This document shows, piece after piece, positions 50,062 to 57,719 of a stretch of DNA of 64,000 nucleotides. This DNA is from TMP-86 sp044226865 (lineage in GTDB: Bacteria; Pseudomonadota; Gammaproteobacteria; Steroidobacterales; Steroidobacteraceae): positions 509,935 to 573,934 of the forward strand of contig JBGAGE010000003.1 in NCBI GenBank assembly GCA_044226865.1, read 5' to 3'. Below the pieces are notes generated by a model that was given only the letters and a program-made list of their open reading frames with translations, was not told the origin of the DNA and did no database searches. Numbering within the stretch: the first letter of the stretch is position 1; each line of letters begins with the position of its first letter. The translations under genes were made by a program, and so were the position numbers.

Positions 50062-50484
50062 CTACCGTAGATTGATCCGCGCCATCACTGCCCCGTAGAT
50101 GACACCATTATCCGCACGACTGAGGTTGAGCTCGAACACGAACCCCGTGCGCGTCTCCTCAATCTCCCGCGGCTCGGCATTTCGGTCTTTCGCGACTACA
50201 ATGTATCCGTACGATTGATAGCCCTCGTTAAACACGAGCGCCAACTTGCCATCGTGGTCATTTCGGGCGGCAGACTTACGATTCGTTACTGGATCCACGC
50301 CCCAATGCGGCTCCTGCACTACATAGCGAGCTCGACCCTCGGCATCTTTGCTCACGAAGTCGGACCACAAACTAAAATAGACCTTGCGATCTTCTTCGTC
50401 GACCGCGCACCAGCTCCAAACTGTATTTTTCTGCTTAGCACCAAGATAAGCCATCATCTGAGAGCGATTTTCTAGTCTCGCCAT
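50062..50484 (-). CDS. Conserved-looking protein of unknown function
   Basis: This is a 140-residue protein. I chose the ATG at 50484 because GAGGT lies 7 bases before it. It is compact and rich in aromatic residues (QKNTVWSWCAVDEEDRKVYF then SLWSDFVS), with a later Asn/Arg-rich middle and a beta-rich end (EIEETRTGFVFELNLSRAD). The pattern resembles small domains that accompany HNH or modification-dependent nucleases, but I cannot name it. It is separate from the DUF2971 gene by about 180 bp on the same strand. Confidence 0.55.
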   Translation of the reverse strand: MARLENRSQMMAYLGAKQKNTVWSWCAVDEEDRKVYFSLWSDFVSKDAEGRARYVVQEPHWGVDPVTNRKSAARNDHDGKLALVFNEGYQSYGYIVVAKDRNAEPREIEETRTGFVFELNLSRADNGVIYGAVMARINLR

Positions 50485-50665
50485 TTCACTGACCTCAACG
50501 TCATTCCGCCCCAATGATCATCGGCCGACACCGCAGATTTGATCCGGCTTCCGCTCGACGAATAGCAATTCGACCCTGTTGTACGATCCAGCACCTTACG
50601 GAGAACGAGCAGCAAACTCACACTTGACCGGTCGAAGCCTATTCTCCCACCTCCACGAAGATGAC

Positions 50666-51676
50666 TCACGTTCGTATGGGGATCCCAGATACAAAGACTC
50701 TTCTATCGGCGTCGGTCACCCCAATCTTTGAAAGCGCAATTGCAAAAGCAGTATGCATTGCTGCCGCATACTGCGTTGGACCAATAATTAGTCGATCAAA
50801 AATCTGAGCGAAATCAAGCCCCGCCAACTTAGGCGACACTGATGAATCCAAAGGGATCTTGAAGACGGTCTGAGGAACACCTGCAATTGTCTCAATCGAT
50901 TGCTCCATCAGTTGAGACGCCTCGCGAGTAGGACCGTAGATCGCCCTCCACTCTCGCTCTTCCTCAAATCCTTCGTGTTTCATACAAGTGACAGCTGCTA
51001 GTAACATGCTGAAAATACTTCCGACAAGCAGAGACTTATCAACTGTCCTGAGGAATTCTCCGTTGGCTGAAACATTGGCTATCACTTCGTCCATTTCCTT
51101 TGCAACCTGACCTTCCGTGAAATACAAAACCGGGCTGAGTGACAAATTCAACTCTTCAGAGCCTTCTGATATCCAAGGCACTTTAACCACGATCGCCACC
51201 CTTGCTGCGGTGCCGCCAAAGGCGCGCCACATCGACAATCGACCGTGGAAATCCTCCTTTTGGTTGTGCTCGGAAATTGACGCGATATAGGTGTGCCAGC
51301 GAATTCCGTCCCACACTCGATCAAAAATGCCGAACGATTCTTCAGCAAGACCCGGATGCAATTCATTGAAGGCATTAACCAAGCGCTCTCTACGATCTCC
51401 GTCCTGAATGACCTGCTGAAGTGTGTCAAACCCATGGTGCACCTCACGATAATCACCCATGCAGACGGTATTTCGAAGCCAAAGCCGCTTTGTTTGGATT
51501 ATCTTGAGCGCGGCGTCCGCTGAAGTGTAGTGGGCGAATCGGGCGGGCACTGACTTGTCTATGTATAGACTGTCTCGTCGCTCTCGCGCGGTTGGAGAGA
51601 AAATTCCCTCGAGTCGCTGAAGTAATTGAAGGTCTATCGATGTTGGCTGATTAGTCGTCTGCTGCTCAATTGGCAC
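50666..51676 (-). CDS. DUF2971 family protein
   Basis: This is a 336-residue protein. I chose the GTG at 51676, because a strong GGGAGGT site lies 7 bases before it. The segment ARFAHYTSADAALKIIQTKR and LWLRNTVCMGDYREVHHG near the N-terminus, the block GRLSMWRAFGGTAARVAIVV and the later EEREWRAIYG are the DUF2971 pattern. The first part (HYTS...W...) is reminiscent of ADP-ribosyltransferase-like folds. The function is unknown, but members occur often in defence and mobile contexts. It overlaps the integrase end by 11 bp. Confidence 0.72.
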   Translation of the reverse strand: MPIEQQTTNQPTSIDLQLLQRLEGIFSPTARERRDSLYIDKSVPARFAHYTSADAALKIIQTKRLWLRNTVCMGDYREVHHGFDTLQQVIQDGDRRERLVNAFNELHPGLAEESFGIFDRVWDGIRWHTYIASISEHNQKEDFHGRLSMWRAFGGTAARVAIVVKVPWISEGSEELNLSLSPVLYFTEGQVAKEMDEVIANVSANGEFLRTVDKSLLVGSIFSMLLAAVTCMKHEGFEEEREWRAIYGPTREASQLMEQSIETIAGVPQTVFKIPLDSSVSPKLAGLDFAQIFDRLIIGPTQYAAAMHTAFAIALSKIGVTDADRRVFVSGIPIRT

Positions 51677-52670
51677 GTCCAGCACCTCCCTGTAATTTGT
51701 CGCCAGCGGGCGCGCGCGCCACACGCTCGACCGCCAAGTTCAACCTGTCTGGCGAACGGTGGGCATAGCGTAGAACCATGGAGATATCCGCATGACCCAA
51801 CAGTTCGCGAACGGTGTTTGAGTCTATCCCTGATTGCACAAGACGACTTGCAAAGTGATGACGTAGGTCGTGGAATCTGAAATCCTCCAGCCCCGCAGCG
51901 GATCTGAGAGTCCTCCAAGAGGTGTTAATTGTGGTCAGGTTCTCTCCTCCAACGCCCGGGAACACTTGGGCGTGCCCTTCGGACTTAGATACAATCTCCT
52001 GCCAAGTGGATAAGACGTCGACCGCCTCGACATTGAGGGGGATTCTTCTGGGTTGACCATTTTTGGCATGAGCTCCCGTGACAGTGAGCCACTTAGCCTT
52101 GAGATCCACATTTTTCCATAGCAGCGCGAACAACTCGCCACGACGCAGGCCGGTATTCAGGGCGAGCAAGACCAAGGGCTGAAGATGGTCGCAGTACTTT
52201 TCGGTTCGCTCGGGAAACTCCAGCCGACCTCGCACGCGCAGCCACAGATTGAAGTCCTTCCGCTCCTTGCGCAGCTTTTCCTCGCGGTCGAGAAGCGCCT
52301 TGCGCAGGCGGGCCTCCTCCTCTTCGCTCAGGTAACGCACGATCCCAGTGTGGTCGAATCTAAGCGGTTTAATACCCTTAAACGGGTGGCGTTCGATGAT
52401 CTTCCATACCACCGCCTTCCCGATGGCTGCATGTAGCCGCTGCAATTCTCGGCTTATGGTCACCGATTCCTTTCCATTGGCACGCGTGCGCTGGCGCCAG
52501 TCGTCGACCACCTCAGCGGTCAGCTCGGAGATCGGTCGGTCGAGCCAGGACTTGAAGTCCACCCGGATGCGCTTCAGCTGAAAGGTTGCCCTCCAATCGA
52601 CCGCAAGAGCTTCGGAAACGATGCCTTCTTGCAAAATGCGCGGAAACACCCAAACCGAAACCACAGTCAC
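51666..52670 (-). CDS. Tyrosine integrase lacking the N-terminal arm domain
   Basis: This 334-residue frame holds the core-binding and catalytic domains. They include the first Arg in NTGLRRGELFALLW, the Lys strand HAKNGQPRRIPL, the box FHDLRHHFASRL, His in LLGHADISMV and the nucleophile Tyr in LRYAHRSPDR. Similarity starts only around residue 24 (VDWRATFQLKRIRVDFKSWL). Integrases of this type normally have another 80-150 residues in front, and only 147 bp separate the frame from the tRNA-Lys gene, so the arm-binding domain is missing. It may be inactive or poorly active. It lies where an ICE integrase is expected, beside a tRNA 3' end. Confidence 0.82.
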   Translation of the reverse strand: MTVVSVWVFPRILQEGIVSEALAVDWRATFQLKRIRVDFKSWLDRPISELTAEVVDDWRQRTRANGKESVTISRELQRLHAAIGKAVVWKIIERHPFKGIKPLRFDHTGIVRYLSEEEEARLRKALLDREEKLRKERKDFNLWLRVRGRLEFPERTEKYCDHLQPLVLLALNTGLRRGELFALLWKNVDLKAKWLTVTGAHAKNGQPRRIPLNVEAVDVLSTWQEIVSKSEGHAQVFPGVGGENLTTINTSWRTLRSAAGLEDFRFHDLRHHFASRLVQSGIDSNTVRELLGHADISMVLRYAHRSPDRLNLAVERVARAPAGDKLQGGAGRAN

Positions 52671-52751
52671 GCGTAGTACTTATTCGGGAATCTATGTTGC
52701 GGACCGGACCCTGGTGCATTGAAAAGCAGAATTTCGGTAAGAGATCCAGAG

Positions 52752-52771
52752 TGGTCACTCTTTGGTCACTC
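52752..52771. repeat. Two direct repeats between truncated integrase and tRNA-Lys
   Basis: TGGTCACTC occurs at 52752-52760 and 52763-52771, 11 bp apart, in the 147-bp gap between the integrase frame and tRNA-Lys. Short direct repeats beside an integrase can be arm-type binding sites, but two copies are weak evidence. Confidence 0.4.
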
Positions 52772-52817
52772 CCGCATTTCCTCTTCCAACGGATTCAACG
52801 TAAGTGATTGATTTTAT

Positions 52818-52893
<76 letters not shown>

Positions 52894-52940
52894 AATTCAA
52901 ACATCAAATTTTTCCAACCCTCTCATTATATAAAGAGAGG

Positions 52941-53016
52941 TGGGGTGGACGACGGGGCTCGAACCCGCGACAGCCGGAATCACAATCCGGGACTCTACCA
53001 ACTGAGCTACGTCCAC
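52941..53016 (-). tRNA. tRNA-His (GTG)
   Basis: This 76-nt tRNA has acceptor GTGGACG/CGTCCAC, anticodon loop centred on GTG, C at position 73 and encoded CCA. The base before the 5' end (G at 53017 on the minus strand) fits the extra G-1 of tRNA-His. Confidence 0.97.
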
Positions 53017-53033
53017 CATCGTCGTACCCGTCT

Positions 53034-53110
53034 TGGCGCGCCCGGCAGGAATCGAACCTGCAACCGCCGGCTTAGAAGGCCGGTGCTCTATCCAGTTGAG
53101 CTACGGGCGC
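53034..53110 (-). tRNA. tRNA-Arg (TCT)
   Basis: This 77-nt tRNA has acceptor GCGCCCG/CGGGCGC, anticodon loop CTTCTAA with anticodon TCT, and encoded CCA. It is 17 bp from tRNA-His and 2 bp from tRNA-Pro, all on one strand, so one transcript is likely. Confidence 0.97.
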
Positions 53111-53112
53111 CT

Positions 53113-53189
53113 TGGTCGGGGCAGAGGGATTCGAACCCCCGACCCTCTGCTCCCAAAGCAGATGCGCTACCAGACTGCGCCATGCCCCG
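53113..53189 (-). tRNA. tRNA-Pro (TGG)
   Basis: This 77-nt tRNA has acceptor CGGGGCA/TGCCCCG, anticodon loop TTTGGGA with anticodon TGG, and encoded CCA. It is the first gene of the Pro-Arg-His-Lys tRNA run. Confidence 0.97.
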
Positions 53190-53361
53190 TTTAGCCCCAC
53201 CGTTGCCAACGTGCGGGGGCGCCATGCTAACAGAAGCGCAACGGCATGCAACAAAAAGCAACGGAATGCGACGAAATTCGAGCGTTTTTAGGAGGTTACA
53301 GGGACCGGTGCTAGCTTAATCCGAGTGAAGTGAAGCCGAAGATCGATGAAGGAGGCGGACC

Positions 53362-54942
53362 ATGTCCTTAGCAAAGCGTCGCATTCCATTGCAGGGTATT
53401 GCACCCCAAAGTGTCCACGAGGTGTCCACGACCGTGTCCACGAGGGTGTCCACGAGGTCGCCGTCTCCCCGGCTCACCGACAGTCAGATCGGCGCCGCCA
53501 AAGCCAACGGGAAGCAACAGGACTTTACGGACCCGGCTTGTCGAGGTTTGGTCCTTCGCATCAGCCCGACCGGGTCCAAAAGTTGGCTATTCCGTTACAA
53601 ATGGAACCGCCTCCCAGTACGCATAAGCCTGGGTCAATACCCAAGTCTTTCGCTCGCAGATGCGCGAGCCCAGGCGCTGAAGCACCAAGAACACCTCGAT
53701 AAGGCAATTGATCCGCGGCAGACGGAAAGGAGCACCGGGAAGATCCAATTGAATATCCCGCGCCCGAAGCCTGGCCCAAAGCGGCAGACGGCAACCAAGC
53801 CCGTACCAGTGCCAAACGGCCCATTGAATGCTCAGCCCGCACCCGCAACTCCCGCTGAATCAAGAAGCGCTATCGCTGCGCCCGACCCCAGCGACGCCCG
53901 AAGCGTTCAACGGCTTGCGCATGAATTCGTAGAGCATTACATCCTGCCGCGACGCGAAAAGCCCGCCGAAGTGATTCGAATCCTTAATAAGGACGTCCTT
54001 CCGAAGTGGCGGCACCGCGACGCACGTAGCATCAGTCACCGGGAAGTCATCGAGCTTCTTGACGAAATTGTTCATCGCGGCGCTCCCGTTATCGCGAATC
54101 GAACCGCCGATATTCTGGGTCTATTATTCAAATATGGCGTACACCGAGGAATCGTGGAGAACTCCCCGGTACGGCTGCTATACGCCCCCGGAGGCAAAGA
54201 ACAGCCTCGGACTCGTGTCCTGAACGAAGGAGAGCTTGCAGCATTCGTGCAAGGCATTGAAGCGGTATGCAAGGGATCTAATCGATCCCACGTTCACATG
54301 CTCCTCCTCCTCACGCTCCAGCGCCGAAGCACTCTCGCATTGGCGGAATGGAAGGAGATCGATTTTGAGAACCGCATTTGGCGAATCCCCAGTGAGCACG
54401 ACAAGATGCGGCGTGCGCATGAGATCCCGTTAACCGACTGGACGATTACCAAGTTCAAGGCGCTTAAGGATCTCTCGAAAGGTTCCGCTTATGTACTTCC
54501 GAATCGAAACGGAGAAAAGGCGGCGAGCCCAGAATTGATCTCCCGGAGTATCCACCGACTTGAATCGCGCTTCGCAGCAATCGGAATTGCGGACTTTACC
54601 GCGCATGATCTGCGTCGAACGGGCCGTACCTTTTTAGCAAAACTTGGAGTTACCACTGAAATCGCAGAACGACTGCTCAATCATGCAAAAATGCAGATCG
54701 AAGGCACCTACAATCTCTACGACTACTTTGATGAAAAACGTGATGCGCTTAAGCGTTGGGAAGGGTATCTCGCGGATCTAGCGAAACGCCCGTTGCCAGA
54801 GCCGCATCCAAGGGCGGTTGTAGAATCTCTTCAGCGATCAAAATTGACCGCCCGAAACCGGCAAAGCGATTCACTAAGTCCATTTGACCGTCTCAATCAA
54901 CGCGAGACTTCCGAAAAGAATTACGACGGTGGAAAAAATTAG
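53362..54942 (+). CDS. P4-type tyrosine integrase, full length
   Basis: This is a 526-residue integrase with GGAGG before the ATG at 53362. After an unusual leader of about 35 residues encoded by four repeats, the DUF4102 arm domain begins (PRLTDSQIGAAKANGKQQDF, CRGLVLRISPTGSKSWLFRY, RISLGQYPSLSLADARAQAL). The catalytic domain has Arg in LLTLQRRSTLALAEW, the box AHDLRRTGRTFLAKLG, His in RLLNHAKMQ and Tyr in GTYNLYDYFDEKR. It is intact. The usual target of such enzymes is the 3' half of a tRNA gene. A displaced tRNA-Pro half lies 834 bp downstream. Confidence 0.94.
   Translation: MSLAKRRIPLQGIAPQSVHEVSTTVSTRVSTRSPSPRLTDSQIGAAKANGKQQDFTDPACRGLVLRISPTGSKSWLFRYKWNRLPVRISLGQYPSLSLADARAQALKHQEHLDKAIDPRQTERSTGKIQLNIPRPKPGPKRQTATKPVPVPNGPLNAQPAPATPAESRSAIAAPDPSDARSVQRLAHEFVEHYILPRREKPAEVIRILNKDVLPKWRHRDARSISHREVIELLDEIVHRGAPVIANRTADILGLLFKYGVHRGIVENSPVRLLYAPGGKEQPRTRVLNEGELAAFVQGIEAVCKGSNRSHVHMLLLLTLQRRSTLALAEWKEIDFENRIWRIPSEHDKMRRAHEIPLTDWTITKFKALKDLSKGSAYVLPNRNGEKAASPELISRSIHRLESRFAAIGIADFTAHDLRRTGRTFLAKLGVTTEIAERLLNHAKMQIEGTYNLYDYFDEKRDALKRWEGYLADLAKRPLPEPHPRAVVESLQRSKLTARNRQSDSLSPFDRLNQRETSEKNYDGGKN
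53411..53455 (+). repeat. Four direct repeats in the 5' end of the integrase gene
   Basis: GTGTCCACGA occurs at 53411-53420, 53422-53431, 53434-53443 and 53446-53455, with spacing of 11, 12 and 12 bp. It encodes the repeat V-S/H-T/E in the protein leader. It may also serve as arm-type integrase binding sites within the gene. Confidence 0.7.
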
Positions 54943-54962
54943 TCTTTACCCGATCAACCGTT

Positions 54963-55613
54963 CTATTTGCCAACATCCAGGTCGAATTCTCGAATATTCC
55001 AACCGAGTTCTTCAACCGAAACGTCTCCGCGCAATTCCTGCATATATCTGAATTGCTCCTCAATGATTTTCGAGCATACAGACCCGCCCGCAGTTTCATA
55101 ATCTGCGTAATAGAGCAATCTGACTCCCTTACGACTGGCATAAGGTGCATAGACCCTGCATTGTGCCAACCAAGAGCAAACTGCGGCAGCAAGCATTGAG
55201 CCGAAACCTTGTCTGCGCATCAACCGGCGAACATAGACGAGCGTTGGCTCAACAAATACCTCGCTGATCGGCGCATTGCCTCGGCGCGTAACTTCGATAT
55301 TTAGCGCTTGAAAGCCTACTAACGGAGTACGCCTCCCACCCACTCCCCAGATATACGCGACAAAGTTCGGCGTTCCGATCCCCCACGACTCGCGATCCAA
55401 TTTCGCGAACCGATTGAGTGACTGCAGAATCTTCCGCTTCGGCGACTTAGCAGTACCGATGCGCCGGACGGAAATAAAACATTTGTCAGATTCCTTTCTT
55501 TCGCCTGTGGGTTCAGCGCTCCAATCGTCATTGAGATAAAGCATCGCGTCTTGACGGGAGAAGACGAAATCGCTTTGATTGGGGAAAGCGCCGTTCCAAT
55601 AGCTATCGCGCAT
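54963..55613 (-). CDS. GNAT-like acetyltransferase fold protein
   Basis: This is a 216-residue protein. I chose the ATG at 55613 (MRDSYWNGAFPNQ); an in-frame start at 55643 is also possible. The acetyl-CoA loop of GNAT enzymes is seen in EVFVEPTLVYVRRLMRRQGF then GSMLAAAVCSWLA (R-R-x-G-F-G). The N-terminal part is not recognised. It is convergent with the integrase, 20 bp away, and probably rides with it on the same small element. The substrate is unknown. Confidence 0.6.
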   Translation of the reverse strand: MRDSYWNGAFPNQSDFVFSRQDAMLYLNDDWSAEPTGERKESDKCFISVRRIGTAKSPKRKILQSLNRFAKLDRESWGIGTPNFVAYIWGVGGRRTPLVGFQALNIEVTRRGNAPISEVFVEPTLVYVRRLMRRQGFGSMLAAAVCSWLAQCRVYAPYASRKGVRLLYYADYETAGGSVCSKIIEEQFRYMQELRGDVSVEELGWNIREFDLDVGK

Positions 55614-55776
55614 CAAATACACCCCTTTCGTCCGTCGAACCAACGTGGGTACAAATCAATTCTGACGCTTCTTTCCTCAACTACCCTCCAAGGCTCACGT
55701 GCTTTCCCGCGTCCCGAAATCGGAAAAATTGCTGCAATGCCGCATCCCCAAGTTTGGGCCAGAAAGCCGAACCGTG

Positions 55777-55821
<45 letters not shown>

Positions 55822-56351
55822 TATAAATCAATAGGTTATGAACTCTTTAGACTCGCACGATTAGGCCCGAGTTCGACGGGTGACTTGCTGGTGACTCAGA
55901 CGATGCACCGCGAGAAGCTCTCAAATGAGCATCACCTAACGAGGCCGCCCGTTTTCACGGTTGACGGCGCTGATTGAGCTCCAAATCAGTGTGTGTCGGA
56001 AATCTCCGGAAACAGCGCCAGCGAAAGAGCGGCAGAGAATAAAAGGACTGGACGCCGGTTCCTCCGCCCGAGCTGTTAGCGCAAAGCTATACAAACTGAG
56101 ACCTGCAAACCGCGCGTGACAAATTTGGAGAGCAAGTAGCTGCGACATTTGGGCGCAACTGCGCCGCTCGGACCCTCTGGCAACCTCGTTTCAACGGCGA
56201 CGCCCGGTTCACGGCTTAGCGGATCAACTTGGGTCTTCGTTAGGAGGAACTGATAAGAGTCTGAGCAAATCTGCCGTAGTGGCGTTGCAACCGGGATGCC
56301 TAGTATTGGAGAACATGCCCTTCAGGCGCAGCACTCAGGTCCAACCCACCA
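55822..56351. other. Gap without recognised content
   Basis: This 530-bp stretch lies between the displaced tRNA half and the aminotransferase. I see no credible gene. It is probably the chromosomal flank of the old integration site and the promoter region of the aminotransferase. Confidence 0.5.
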
Positions 56352-57710
56352 ATGCACAACTCACGCGAACTCCGCGCTCTCGATGCGGCCCACTACATGC
56401 ATCCCTTTACGGATACAAAAGCTCTGGCAGAAAGCGGCACGCGAATAATCACCAAAGCGTCAGGCATCTTCCTCGAGGACATTGAGGGTCGTCGAATTCT
56501 GGACGGGATGTCCGGCTTATGGTGTGTCGCCATGGGCTACGGGCGCCGTGATTTTGTTGACGTCGCTTGCCGTCAAATGTTGGAACTGCCTTACTACAAC
56601 AGCTTCTTCCAATGCACTCATCCACCAGGCATTGAACTGGCGCGCAAACTAGTCGAGTTGACGCCACCGCAGTTCAATCACGCGTTCTTTACCGGATCTG
56701 GCAGCGAATCGAACGACACGATCGTACGAATGGTGCGCCGTTACTGGGACCTGAAGGGCGAACCACAAAGAAGCGTGATTATCAGCCGTTGGAACGCGTA
56801 CCACGGCAGCACGATGGCAGGTGCATCGCTCGGTGGAATGAAAGCCATGCACGGCCAGGGTGGTCTTCCGATCCCTGACATCGTGCACATTGAACAACCT
56901 TACTGGTATGAATGTGGCGGGAACTTGACGCCAACGGACTTCGGATTAAAGGCAGCCCAAGCACTCGAAGATCGTATTCTGGCAGTCGGTCCGAATCGCG
57001 TTGCGGCCTTTATCGGTGAACCCGTACAGGGCGCCGGCGGAGTCATCATCCCGCCTGAAACCTATTGGCCCGCCATTCAACGCATTGTTGATAAGTACGG
57101 AATTCTACTGATTTCGGATGAAGTGATTTGCGGGTTTGGACGAACCGGGCAATGGTTTGGCTGCCAACACTATGGAACAAAGCCGGATTTTCTCGCCTTG
57201 GCCAAGGCAATCACCTCAGGCTATTTCCCTCTGGGAGCCGTAATGGTTGGAGATCGCGTCGCGAACACGCTGATCGAGAAAGGCGGCGAGTTCTATCATG
57301 GCTTCACCTACTCCGGGCATCCTGCGGGATGTGCAGTGGCATTGGCCAACCTAAATGCCATGCAAAAAGAAGGAATCGTCGACCAAGTACGCGTGACCTT
57401 GGCTCCGTATTGGAACCAGCGCTGGAAGGAATTGGAAATCCATCCACTTGTGGGTGAGGCGCGCTGCCTAGGTCTGCTGGGCGCAATCGAACTCGTCCCC
57501 CACAAGCCATCACGAGAATTCTTCCCGCACCGCGGTGAGATTGGACGACGATGCCGTGACATTTGCATCAGAAACGGCCTGATGGTTCGGGCAGTATGGG
57601 ACACAATTATTGCAGCGCCGCCTTTGATTATTTCAACGCAAGAAATCGATCAGCTGATTTCCACTCTGCTGGCATCGTTGAACGAATTGCAGGCTCAGCC
57701 ACACACCTAA
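56352..57710 (+). CDS. Class III PLP aminotransferase (putrescine/beta-alanine-pyruvate type)
   Basis: This is a 452-residue omega-aminotransferase of the aspartate aminotransferase family, class III. Marks are AAHYMHPFTDTKALAESGTR, the Gly-rich FFTGSGSESNDTIVRM, the PLP ring-stacking region WNAYHGSTMAGASLGGMKAM, the Asp in LLISDEVICGFGRTG and the Schiff-base Lys in ALAKAITSGYFPLGAV. It resembles SpuC-like enzymes acting on putrescine or other terminal amines with pyruvate. It is convergent with the TetM-like gene 9 bp away. The true amine donor is unknown. Confidence 0.92.
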   Translation: MHNSRELRALDAAHYMHPFTDTKALAESGTRIITKASGIFLEDIEGRRILDGMSGLWCVAMGYGRRDFVDVACRQMLELPYYNSFFQCTHPPGIELARKLVELTPPQFNHAFFTGSGSESNDTIVRMVRRYWDLKGEPQRSVIISRWNAYHGSTMAGASLGGMKAMHGQGGLPIPDIVHIEQPYWYECGGNLTPTDFGLKAAQALEDRILAVGPNRVAAFIGEPVQGAGGVIIPPETYWPAIQRIVDKYGILLISDEVICGFGRTGQWFGCQHYGTKPDFLALAKAITSGYFPLGAVMVGDRVANTLIEKGGEFYHGFTYSGHPAGCAVALANLNAMQKEGIVDQVRVTLAPYWNQRWKELEIHPLVGEARCLGLLGAIELVPHKPSREFFPHRGEIGRRCRDICIRNGLMVRAVWDTIIAAPPLIISTQEIDQLISTLLASLNELQAQPHT

Positions 57711-57719
57711 CTCCGACGT

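Noticed and set aside
52945..53319. A 124-codon plus-strand frame across the tRNA cluster (starting DDGARTRDSRNHNPGLYQ)
   Set aside because: It is the antisense translation of the tRNA-His, -Arg and -Pro genes. Such frames are a well-known annotation artefact.
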